Below, in pieces: positions 24,960 through 35,211 of a DNA stretch of 64,000 nt. A program made the position numbers and the translations under genes. The notes under the pieces are model-generated. The model saw only the letters and a list, made by a program, of their open reading frames with translations, made no database searches and had not been told where the DNA came from. Source of the stretch: Labia minor (Eukaryota; Arthropoda; Insecta; Dermaptera; Spongiphoridae); NCBI GenBank assembly GCA_963082975.1, contig OY720345.1, forward strand, positions 29,892,611 to 29,956,610, in the 5' to 3' direction. The first letter of the stretch is position 1. Each line of letters begins with the position of its first letter.

Positions 24960-25310
24960 ATTTAGCCAAGATGAGTAATGCAAAGGCAAATAAATCCGCC
25001 CTTCTCGTTCTCGTTCTTTCCCTCACCTAAAGTAAAATCCAGTGGAATCGTCTTGATAAGCACAACACTTAGGTTAAGTGGATTATAAGAGGCAACGGGT
25101 CTGTGTGCATCCGGCTTTACAGCTCCACTTCTTCTGTAAAGCCCTTTAAAGGGCGCTTGTTTTGAGTTTTGAATTTTATGTTCGACTAATTCGTCAACAC
25201 TTGGCAGATCTCCCATTCCCTTTTCTCTATTCAATGATCCTCCATCTTGCCTATTTTCTCTCAATCTCCTCCACTTGATTTCAACTTGTGAAGGAGATTT
25301 TCCACAAATT
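24960..25310 (-). CDS. unrecognised open frame, possible exon
   Basis: The minus-strand frame is open from about 25310 to 24962. It is much less AT-rich than its surroundings and has protein-like composition (GDLPSVDELVEHKIQNSK, LYRRSGAVKPDAHRPVASYN). I do not recognise the family and there is no ATG near the open start; the frame begins after a TAA near 25312. A splice-donor-like sequence (TTTAG|GTGAGG) lies at about 25032-25022 on this strand, after residues IPLDFTL, so the region could be an internal exon ending there. No clear acceptor is visible upstream. It is not repeated in the window. It may equally be a decayed retrocopy or chance. Confidence 0.25.
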
Positions 25311-25522
25311 AAATTTTAGATCAAATACAATTATGTAACCATGTGTGATTATTTTAAATAAATTTATAATTTAAATTTAAAATTTAACTAGTTAATTTTT
25401 AATATATATATTTATATATTGATATTAATAAAATAAAAATATATTTACAAATAATACTATTATGTTAAAGAAAACTTATTGGAAAATTTTTAAGTAATGA
25501 AGTAAGAATTATTTATATAAGT

Positions 25523-25831
25523 CAGTGATTCCCAAAGTGGGCACTACCGCCCCCTCGTGGGCGCTGGAGCGATCCAGGGGGGGCGGTGATGGCCACAGGT
25601 GCATTTAGGGAAAATTACTTGTAAATTACTTTTCTATTCTCAGATCAATAAATAGATACATAAATTCAATGTTTCTAATTTACACCTATATATAATATTT
25701 TGAAAATAGGTACATTTATCTTTCTGTTTAATTGTTATTAAAATTAAAAAAATAGTTAATTTCCATGGGGGCGCTGAGTAAATTATTTTCTGAAAAGGGG
25801 GATGTTGGCTAAATAAGTCTGGGTACCACTG
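25523..25831. mobile_element. hAT (Buster-type) MITE
   Basis: A 309-bp element with ends CAGTGATTCCCAAAGTGG and (inverted right end) CAGTGGTACCCAGACTTA, flanked by an exact duplication ATATAAGT at 25515-25522 and 25832-25839. The subterminal CCGCCCCC and GGGGGGGCGGTG runs are typical of a widespread hAT group. No coding capacity. Confidence 0.85.
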
Positions 25832-26019
25832 ATATAAGTAATTACTTTTTATAGTTTAATGTGAAAATTTTAGAATTTGTAAAAATTTATAACCAATGAT
25901 TGATGATAAATAAAAAAGATTAATAAATAAATAAAAAGAAAATAAGACTTAATCACCTCTCTCATATTTATTTTACTCTGTGATTGAATGAATACCTGGA
26001 AATAAATAGCTGATATCGT

Positions 26020-26328
26020 AATTGATAAATTTTCCTCTCAGTTGGATATTAAAACATTTCCAATCAGCCTTCTCTCTCATCATGACCTCTTCAGGAGGGT
26101 GTGAGCAATCTCAATATACCCTCACTTCCTCACTCTTTTCAATCCCCTTCCTCCCACTATTCCTATTTAAATCAATATTTTGCACATCTGGTTATCCATT
26201 TTTTAAAATTCAATAAAAATGATAAAATCTTTTCTCCAAAATACATATAATATAAATATATAGAATGGGTCACGGGAATAGGGCCAAAAGTAGGCGTGGC
26301 TTGTTTATCAAGGGGTAAGAGTTGGGAG

Positions 26329-26364
<36 letters not shown>

Positions 26365-26640
26365 TCCTATTTAATTTATATTTATTTTGTGTGTTTATAT
26401 AATAATATTTATTTTTTAAAAAGATTCTCATTATTTGTTTTTATTTATTTTAATAAAAGTTTTTTTGTTAATTTATCTAAGCAATTTAATTATATTTCAT
26501 ATTTATACATAGAATATGCAAATAATTTCAGGTGACCTATATTGATATATTTAAATATGGATATAACCATTTTGATAGATATTTCTTTTTCTTTTTAAAG
26601 CCTATCCCTTCCATTTTCAGATTTAGGCCTCCCTAATTGT
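26020..26640. other. AT-rich spacer with (AT)n
   Basis: 26020-26200 is a slightly GC-richer unique patch; (AT)n occupies about 26331-26359. No gene recognised. Confidence 0.4.
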
Positions 26641-26990
26641 TAATATTGTTGTAATCTTCTTAGCGAGTTGCTCCCTTCCACAGATTCTTTAAGACTGCTC
26701 ATCTTGGAGGGGTGGGATATGGGTTTACCCACCTGGGGACCATATCCTTTTGTTTTAGGATTCCCCATTAAATGATTAGGGGTTGTTAACCATGAAACGC
26801 CACGTTGTCTAGACGGGCTGGCGGGTGGAAGGAGTATATGAGAAGGATTTTAATATTGAATAGACAGGATTTTTGAGGGTTGGGGGCATGACTTCCTCAT
26901 GGCTTACATGAACAGGGTTGCTTCCCTGAAGTGGGCCGATTTCTATTGGGGTCATAGAGAGGTTCCACCCGCTACTCCACATAGTATGAT
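26640..26990. repeat. GC-elevated segment, possible LINE 5' region
   Basis: A moderately GC-rich stretch (CCCACCTGGGGACCATATCC, TTGAGGGTTGGGGGCATGAC). On the minus strand it has CTTAAAGAATCTGTGGAA, which resembles a block in 655-860 read on the same strand. It may be a piece of a LINE 5' region, but no protein motif supports this. Confidence 0.25.
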
Positions 26991-27057
26991 AGATTATATA
27001 CTATAAATACTTATACCATAACCATTCTCTTTATTTCAACTAATTAATTCAATTTAA

Positions 27058-27302
27058 CACACTATGAGCGGGGCGGGTATTTGTACCCGTTGCGGGGACT
27101 GCCACTTATATAAGCGGGGCGGGTATTTATACCCGTTGCCACTTATATAATATATATTTTCCCTTGTGTCACTTAAAATTACTTATTTTAAACGATAACT
27201 AATATATATCCCTCATAAAGTGGCAACGGGTATAAATACCCGCCCCGCTTATAAGTGGCAGTCCCCGCAACGGGTACAAATACCCGCCCCGCTCATAGTG
27301 TG
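27058..27302. mobile_element. piggyBac-like MITE with long inverted arms
   Basis: A 245-bp element flanked on both sides by TTAA (27054-27057 and 27303-27306), the piggyBac target. The arms, starting CACACTATGAGCGGGGCGGG, are inverted copies of each other for about 88 bp with one 2-bp indel (TATATAAGC against TATAAGC). Each arm holds two tandem versions of AGCGGGGCGGGTATTTRTAC, and each of those contains a small palindrome GGGTATTTATACCC. A transcript through it would fold into an almost perfect long hairpin. Confidence 0.8.
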
Positions 27303-27309
27303 TTAATAA

Positions 27310-28230
27310 TCATTTAAGTTATATATATAATATTTCATAAAATAAATAATAACACTTATTCATCAAGAGAATCTACCAGTTTATTCTTAAATATGATAAA
27401 AAAAGTTGATCATCATTTAATAGATAATTATATACACTTTATAAACTTTTTTTTTTAAATCCGGATGCTTTTAAAGTCATTATTTTAATAATGAATATAG
27501 AAAAAATAAAGTAAGTTTAAATATTAATTGGATTGGTTTGGTTGAAGCTAAGAGATTTGTTATATTCATAAAAATAAGGAAAAATAAAATTTAAAAAATG
27601 AATGTAAGAGGAATATATAATTTGTGTATGTGTCTGTGTTTTGATAATATGTCATCTAAATATGTCTGGATGTCTGTCATCTAGGAAATTCCTCCGTGGT
27701 AGTTGCTTTCAAATGCCATAGACTAAAATGAAAGGGTAAAGGGTTCTGGGTGAGTGGTTGGGAGGTGGGCTCTCACAAGAATTCTCTAACCAACATCAAA
27801 GCAAAGCAATCTACATCAAGAAATAGCAAAGATCAGTTCAACTCAATCTAATTAAAATCAACTCATATGTTTTCCATGAAATTCAATAGTATCAAAGAGT
27901 TGCAAATTTGAAAAAAAAAACAAGAGAATGATTCGTTAAGAGAATTATAAGTACAGGTATTAGAAGTTTATTTAAATGCTTAGGAAATTGACATATCTAA
28001 TTATAAGATTACGAATAAAATGAAAAATAAAAATTGAATAAAAAAAAATAATTTAATTAATTAAATAAAAAAAAATAATAGAAATTAATAGAAAAAAATC
28101 TAATTATATATAAATATGAATAATTGTTCTTTAGTCCTTAACATGACATTCTTATTAATTAAAAGTGATTTCTACCTCTATTTCTTTAGCATATGGTGTT
28201 GTTTAATCCAATGATTAATTAGTGAATTAA
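27310..28230. other. AT-rich spacer with unique patch
   Basis: 27640-27860 is less AT-rich and not repeated; the remainder is featureless. Confidence 0.4.
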
Positions 28231-28232
28231 TC

Positions 28233-28650
28233 TCAGAGTGGGTCTACGGAACTCTCGAGTTCTTGGCAGCAGCAACCACATTTCTCCAAGAGTTCCTATC
28301 CTGAGCCACAACCATCCAACCCCTACCCTCCCATCTCTTTCACACCCCTTCCTACATTGTCAAATATATTTTTCGCCATTCTATCCTCTCCCATTCTAGC
28401 CACGTACCCTGACCATCGCAGCCTTCTCAATTTTATAATTCTAACTATTACTGGAGATGCATAGAAGTCATGCGATTCCTCGTTATGCAGTATCCGCCAT
28501 TCCCCGTTGACCTCATCTTTCTTTGGCCCATAAATGCTACGAAGAATCCTATTCTCAAATACTCTAAATCTACTCTCGTCTCCTAAGGTCATAGACCATG
28601 CCTCACACCCATATAATAGAACCGACAAAATAATTGTTTTATATATTAGT
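28233..28650 (-). pseudogene. LINE ORF2 C-terminal part
   Basis: The best-preserved LINE fragment here. The minus strand reads, in order, LIYKTIILSVLLYGCEAWSM, FRVFENRILRSIYGPKK, EWRILHNEESHDFY, RRLRWSGYVARMGEDR and VGRGVKEMGG. These are the end of the reverse transcriptase and the conserved tail of an insect LINE ORF2. The polymerase core (FADD) is absent and the last part is frame-broken, so it is a 5'-truncated dead copy. Its upstream side is cut by the SINE that starts at 28662. Confidence 0.8.
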
Positions 28651-28661
28651 GAAGTTAAGTA

Positions 28662-29175
28662 GGAGGCAGGGTAGCCGAGAGCGTAGGATACCAACTTTCC
28701 ACGCAAGAAGTCGGCGTTCGATTCCAACTAAGAACAAAAATTTTCCATTTAATTTAACATCAGCTGCCTCCGGCAAGCCCCACCATGGATGTCACCTTGT
28801 CGTGTTGGGGGGCTTCGACTTAACTAAGAACATCCACGTCTCGGAGATGAGTCTAGCAATCTACTCAAGAGACGCAAATCACAATTGCTCAAAGAACCAC
28901 ACACAGCCTCGAAAATTGGAATGATTAACACATTGACGACACGGCAACGAACCTATTACGGCAAATGGGTTAAGATTCGCCGTAAAAATGGAACGAACAC
29001 GTAGGAAGAGCCAACGCGGAAGGGCTCCTGAGAATATAGCCCGGGATGGAAGGCCAGCAACACAAGAGACCAAGCCACCGAAAAAATGGGCTGACTGCTT
29101 GTCGTACTCTTCCCAAAAAAGACCTGAGGATAGTGAAGAAGAATAGGCCTTAGGCCTATAATGGAAGAAGAAGAA
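28662..29175 (+). mobile_element. tRNA-derived SINE inserted in LINE
   Basis: Flanked by the direct repeat GAAGTTAAGTA (28651-28661 and 29176-29186). The head has a pol III A-box-like TAGCCGAGAGCG (28672-28683) and a B box GTTCGATTCC (28715-28724), spaced as in tRNA promoters. The body is distinctly GC-richer than the genome around it, and the 3' end is (GAA)n. At about 514 bp it is long for a SINE, so the body may be a composite or LINE-derived tail. Open frames across it on both strands look incidental. Confidence 0.7.
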
Positions 29176-29214
29176 GAAGTTAAGTACATAGTTCAAAATA
29201 CCATTCTAACTATC

Positions 29215-29290
29215 TACATTCTGTCGCACTACAGAAAGTCCTTGGTTGCAGCAACTACATTCCTCCAACCGTCCCTATCCATAAACAATT
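29215..29290 (-). mobile_element. LINE 3' tail fragment
   Basis: GAAAGTCCTTGGTTGCAGCA and ACTACATTCCTCCAACCGTC match the LINE 3' signature. It is a second copy next to the interrupted LINE at 28233-28650. Confidence 0.55.
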
Positions 29291-29299
29291 ATATCGGAT

Positions 29300-30375
29300 G
29301 CATATCCTATTTCTATGTTAATATTGTTTCCTAATTGATTTCCATATAAACAAACTTTTCAAAACTATTCGACCCCTTAAGTCCTAAATATCGTCAACTT
29401 CTCTAATTTAGTCCTAATTTTATGTACTTAACTAATTATGTTCATAGAAGAATATAATTTATTCAATTCTTCATTTTAAAATTACCTCAATTTATGTGAG
29501 ATATTTTCTTTTCATCGCTATATGTATAATACAACCAACAAAATAATTTTTTCATTTAATGCTGATAAAATGAGAAGTTTTATAACCAAAGTATCCACTT
29601 CAAAAATTAAAAATTTAGGTAAATCATTCCAGAGGTATAAAAATATATATGAGCCTGAAATTAAACACTACATTGCCCTTTGTAATAGAAACTTGAAACT
29701 CCATGTTTTTAATTAATTTTATAGAAAACACATTATTAGTATTTGTATTCAAAATCCAAAACCATATGAATAGAAAGACATTAGATTAAATATAATACTA
29801 TTGTACAATACATATATGTATTGTATGAATGTATGGACTATATAGATTGTATTTTGAATAATTCGTAATCGGACAGACAAGTACTATAATGTAATCATTC
29901 AATTTGCAATCATCATCGTTAAATCAAATTGTTAATACTCTGAAGAAATGAGACCATTTTTTTTTGTATTCAATTCTGTTATATTCAATTGAATTCAAAT
30001 GAAATATATTATTACGAAAACGAATTTTGTTCAATTTAATTTTCTATTGTAACGCCACAATAAATTCAATTAAAAAATATGTATTTATCAGCTAATTTTT
30101 AATAATATAATATAATTTAATTTATAGAAAAAATTGATTTGTATTTTTGTTCAAGAAAAATTATTTCTTTATTATATTTTAATATTTAATTCCAAATCAT
30201 ACTATTTGATTGGATTAATTATTTTATGAATAATTTTTTTTAAAATATCTACCCTGGCATTTAAGTTAATTTAATTTTTTTTTTTTTTTTTAAATAAACG
30301 TCGAGTTCTGTAATCAACATTACATATTTATTATATATATATATAGGAGAGAAACTCACCGTGAGACACTTTCTT
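29300..30375. other. AT-rich spacer
   Basis: A 64-codon frame at 29522-29716 has no recognisable motif. No other signal. Confidence 0.45.
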
Positions 30376-30380
30376 CTAAT

Positions 30381-31084
30381 TTTTACCGACCGACGATAGT
30401 AAGGGAGGTATTGTTTTCACACCAAATTTCACATGTGGAGATTTTTACATATCTCCACGAGTCATGCATTTTCTTAACAGAAAAAAGTATTTTTAGCATG
30501 ATGTCTGTCCGACCGTCCGTCCGTCCGTCTGTCTGTCCGTCCGTCCGTCCGTCCGTCTGTCTGTCCGTCCGTCCGTCCGTCCGTCTGTCTGTCCGTCCGT
30601 ATAGATGTGTACAGCCTGAACGGCTCAACGGATTTTGATGAAATTTGGTATATTTACTTAATGCATCAGTGGGATGAATTGATCAACTTTTGGTGCAATT
30701 CCGGAAACCGGAAGTGGTAGTATTAGCGGTCGACGATAGGAAGGAAAGGGTTATTTTCACACCAAAGGAGATTTTTTTATATATCACCACGAATCATGCA
30801 CTTTGTATTGGTTTTATCCTCGAGAAAAATCATATTTATTAGTTTTTTCTTGATTTAAAATTATATGACGTCATCCAGCCATTCATGACGTCACAGCCTG
30901 GTCTTGCATATATATTATAAATAAAATAAAATTACAAATGTTTATATTTATTATTTATGTATCCATATCTGTTTTTTATTACATTAATAGATATATGAAA
31001 ATTATTTGAAATTGTTTCTGTAGCTGGAAATTAATTTATTTCAAACCCTCGGTCGGTTCGGACCTGGCCACAGGTCAACTTATT
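30381..31084 (+). mobile_element. HINE1 copy 4 (expanded GTCY tract)
   Basis: Forward copy with both subterminal repeats (ACCGACCGACG at about 30384-30394; CCCTCGGTCGGT near 31047), the 3' hairpin ACCTGGCCACAGGT and terminal CAACTTATT. The (GTCC/GTCT)n tract is the longest in the window, about 30505-30600. It contains a duplicated TGACGTCA pair around 30869 and 30887. Confidence 0.8.
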
Positions 31085-31089
31085 TTTTC

Positions 31090-31870
31090 TATTAATGTAT
31101 TCTCAAAGTATTGCGTTGTATTTTGGCAACCATTCACTTCATTATAAAATAAGTTTCAATCTAATATCCATACTAGAAAAATTAAAAAAAAAAATATTTA
31201 GTAGACTTGTAACTTTTCCCAAGGTGACTGACTCTTCCTAGCGGCTTACATTGGGACAGTAAAAAGTAAAAATGTGAAAATTTAAATAAATTAATTATAA
31301 TTTACTTGGAATTTTCTTTCCTAAATAACATTTATTTAAAGTGATAAAAACAACAATTTGATATTTTCTAATTTTGTTTACACAATAAATTAGTTGATTT
31401 ATTTGATATTCTTTATTTATTAAGCCTAATAAGTTCCTAAAAGAAGAAATTATAAGGATATATAACCACACGTTAACTAGATTAGATAAAAAAGATATTT
31501 TTGAAACAAAATAAAAGTAAACTTGGCATATCTGGTGTGTCCCAAGGTGGACCATTTCACCATGTCCCAAGGTATACCATACACATAGTAAATACTGTTA
31601 GGCTTAATACTAGAACAATTCTTATACGTTAGTTCTAAATAAAATACTCTAAATTTCCTTATAGTGCCTTATATTTCAAAATGTTTTCATTCAAAATCCA
31701 CTTTACAATTTATGGAAATTTTATATAAAAGTTACTAGGAATCTACCCTCAATTTTCAATTCAATCAAAATGGATCTAAAAGGGTAGTATATATATATAT
31801 ATATAGATGTAGTATATATATATACTCACCCCTATATACCATATATACCTCACTCTCCCATATATATATA
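31090..31870. other. AT-rich spacer
   Basis: A 91-codon minus frame (31295-31570) has no family signature; short (AT)n runs at about 31788-31820. Confidence 0.45.
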
Positions 31871-31878
31871 CTTTATAA

Positions 31879-32173
31879 CAGGGCTGAGCAACTCGTGGCC
31901 CGCATACGGCCAGCCGAAAAGATTTGTACGGCCAGTCAAGCATAAAAGTACAATATCATTTTATTGGTAAATATATTAAATATATATTATAATAATAATA
32001 ATGCTTTAACAATGAAACAATTTTTTAAAACCTAAAGAGACATGAATTATGTGAATTGTTCATTAAATATTTAAGGTTTAATAATTTATTAAGTTGTTTT
32101 TTTTTTGTCTGCAGCACGCAAAAAATGTTGAACTTTTATTTGGCCCTTTGATAAAAAAGGTTGCCGACTCCTG
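31879..32173. mobile_element. hAT (Buster-type) MITE
   Basis: A 295-bp element with ends CAGGGCTGAGCAACTC and (inverted right end) CAGGAGTCGGCAACC, flanked by an exact CTTTATAA duplication (31871-31878 and 32174-32181). The GTGGCCCGC motif near the left end fits Charlie-like hATs. No coding capacity. Confidence 0.8.
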
Positions 32174-32315
32174 CTTTATAAGATTGGAAGTTTTCTAACT
32201 TAATTTTACATTTATATAATTAATTAAAAATTAAATGTATAATGCATGAGGAATTAGGATCCTCTTCAAGAGTGATACGGGACCAAAACGTGGGGTCGTT
32301 ATTTGGAAAAAATAA

Positions 32316-33410
32316 GCGGGAGTGTCCTCCCCTAGACTTTCCCGCATATAAATAGGTATAAAGAGTTGTGAATGAATATTTAGAATGTAATAAAGTGCTA
32401 CTTCCGGTTAACTGATATTTTAAATGTAAAAAAAAACAGATATGGATATAATATACATATTTTTAATTTTATTTTATTTATAATATATAAGGGCTGGCTG
32501 TGACGTCATGAAGTGTTGGGTGACGTCATATAATTTTAAATTAAGAAAAAACTAATGAAGATGATTTTTCTCGAGGATAAAACCAATACAAAGTGCATAA
32601 CACGTGGAGATATGCCTTCACGTGAAATTTGATATGAAAATAACCCTTCACTTCCTCTCTTCGATCGGCAATACTAGCACTTCCGGTTTCCGGATTTGCA
32701 CCAAAAGTTGATCCATTCATCATACTGATGCATTAAGTAAATATACCAAATTTCATCAAAATCCGTTGAGCCGTTCAAGCTGTACACATCTCTACGGACA
32801 CGCAGCGGACGGACGGACAGACATCATGCTAAAAATACTTTTTTCTGTTAAGAAAATGCATGATTCGTGGAGATATGTACCTAAAAATATCCACAGGTGA
32901 AATTTGGTGTGAAAACAATACCTCCCTTACTATCGTCGGTCGGTAAAAAGGAAACGCTACTTGTATAGGTAAAATGTCACTTCCGATAGTCAGATCATGA
33001 TGAAATTTGGTATCTGAATTTTTTTCATATTTTTAAATCTATATACAAAATAGGAAGCAAATATCTCGAAGCAAACTGGTACTTTACTTGAAAGGTAAAC
33101 GCAACCATTGTAGGTAAAGTACCACTTCCGATTAACCGATTTTGACGAAATTTTGATAGAAATCTACAAACTGTGAATAATATCGGTGTACCAAATTTCG
33201 AAGTCCTAGCTTGATTAGTTTTTGAGTAAATTTGCTTACAGACATTACATACATACATACATACATACATACACACACACAGACATAATTCGAAAAATGG
33301 TATTTTCCGACTCAGGAAGGTCTAAAACGTCAAGATCTATCGAAATCTCGAAGTCGAAATTTTTGACGATTCCAATACTTCCCTTATACGAAGTATGCGG
33401 GAAAGTAAAA
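32316..33410 (-). mobile_element. HINE3 element, interrupted by HINE1
   Basis: A third Helentron-like family. The left (3') end has the hairpin GGGAG-TGTC-CTCCC (32318-32331) and then ACTTTCCCGCATA (32336-32348); the right (5') end has the perfect inverse TATGCGGGAAAGT (33394-33406), a 13-bp subterminal pair. A (CATA)n/(CA)n tract is at about 33246-33280. The core carries three variants of a block around 'GTACCACTTCCGATTAACCG'. A HINE1 copy (32430-32950) sits inside it, so HINE1 moved later. No coding capacity. Confidence 0.75.
32430..32950 (-). mobile_element. HINE1 copy 5, nested in HINE3
   Basis: Reverse copy with an intact 5' end (CGTCGGTCGGT at about 32934-32944) and short GGAC tract, but lacking the 3' hairpin and 3' subterminal repeat. 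It begins near AAACAGATATGGATATAATA inside the HINE3 core. Confidence 0.7.
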
Positions 33411-33419
33411 ATAGGAGTT

Positions 33420-34300
33420 TCAAATCTTAATCTACTATTTGAGTGCTGGTTATCCGCTATTCCAATCCATCATACATTTTCAAATCATTATAAAAATTAA
33501 AAATTTGACTAAACAGAATATTTTTAACTATATAAGTATATAAAATATATTAAGGAAATAATAATATATAATTAATAATTGTAATTAAAAAATAACTAAA
33601 TTGTTATTTTGTTTTTTAAGTATACAAAAGTATTGTTTAATTTTATCTTTCATTTTTTTATTATATATATATATGTATGTATAAAAGTGATTCCTTCCCT
33701 GAATGAGTTAGGGTAAGTATTCTTATCCATTGAATGTTGAATGGTCCATGTTTGAAATTCTTTTTTAGTGACTTTCGTCCTCTCTTAGGATACATTCTTT
33801 TGTGTCTGTCTTTTCTTTTCAATTCCCCGTTTTCTGTTTGACCGTCAAGAAAAAGAAATAAAATAAAATCAACTTAAAAATAAAGGTTATCAAAGGAGAG
33901 TAAAAAAATGTCACGTTGCAATTAATCTTATATCATAACAATATAAAAATATAAACATTTGTTTAATTAATAATTACGAGTTTATATCTTTACAAGGTCG
34001 AAAATTAAATTTGTCCCCTTTGAATTTGCACCTTTTAAAGTTATAGAAATAATTATTATTATGTTTATATTCTTTCTAAATAAAAAATATTATTACTTAG
34101 AATATATATATATATATATAGGTTAATTTCATATTAAACAAACTGTGGCGGCTTAAGACACCGATCACATAGTACTTGAAAATGTAAATAGATAGACAAG
34201 TGTGTAACCTATAACAAAGACTATTAAATATTTATTTAACTTATAAATAAATATAATAAAATTAAAAAAAATTTAATTTAATAATTATAAATGCAATGAA
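33420..34300. other. AT-rich spacer
   Basis: (AT)n at about 34100-34120. A pyrimidine-rich unique patch lies at about 33700-33850. No gene. Confidence 0.45.
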
Positions 34301-35160
34301 AATATATACAGTGGTGCCTCATACAACGAACTTAATTCGTTCCAGGAGCAAGTTCGTTATGCGAAAAGTTCGTTATGTGGAACGCGTTTTCCCATAACAA
34401 TACATGTTAAAAAAAATAATTCGTTCTGTAGCATAAAATATGCTAAGATGACATAATATAAAGATAAAATTTTTGTTACTATTTTTATTTAGATACCTAT
34501 TTAGAAAAACATAATGAAATCTAAAAAACCACCCCCTGCTGGCTTTGAATTCTTCTTCATTATCTTGATTGTTGCTACTTCCAGGGACGTTTTTCTTTAG
34601 ATCGTCATAAATTCTCTTGGCTTTGTGACAGATAATATCTTGGGTTGTTACGTCACCTTTCACCTGCCTGTCCTTAATCCAAATCGCTAATAGCCTCTCC
34701 ATTTCCTAGAGGATTGAAGACTTATGTTTTTCGTGAAATAATTTTGATACTCCATTGGCTCCTTTGGCTGATTTGATTGCATCCTTATTTGTCAAAATGG
34801 TGTAAATCATAGGTTCTTAAACTTATGTACTCCACGGACCCCCACTTGAAAAAATTTTTTTTGACGGACCCCCATCACAACTTTAGGTACTTTACGTCAT
34901 TTTATTAATTAATTTCTGGCTTACGATCTCATAAGGACAAGGATATATGATGAATATTTCTAACAGTGATTGGTGAATAACGATTTTTTTGCATATTGTA
35001 GAACACATTTTATTAGAAATTATAATATTGAAGAAAGAAAATACAAACATTGTCATAGCAACAAATCTCACAAATTATAATGGGTACTTACATTAAATTC
35101 ATATAAATATTTTATAATTTTTTTCAGAAAATATTAAATAAGAAATATTTTAAAAAATAA

Positions 35161-35211
35161 CTGCATCTATCTCATTAAATATAACTTACATATTTAATGA
35201 GATGTATGCAG
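35161..35211 (-). other. stem-loop over transposase stop codon, copy A
   Basis: Two 22-nt arms (35161-35182 and 35190-35211) pair at 20 of 22 positions around a 7-nt loop. The gene's last codons and TAA lie in one arm. On the gene strand the loop is GTAAGTT. Same structure in copies B and C. Confidence 0.8.

Noticed and set aside
28672-28724. Functional tRNA gene
   Set aside because: A and B boxes are present but no acceptor stem can be drawn and the unit is bounded by a retroposition duplication.
28879-29196. 105-codon minus-strand frame
   Set aside because: It covers the SINE and its GAA tail and reads antisense to it.
30500-30605. CRISPR-like or satellite array
   Set aside because: It is a simple GTCC/GTCT microsatellite inside HINE1 with no spacer/repeat structure, in a eukaryotic context.
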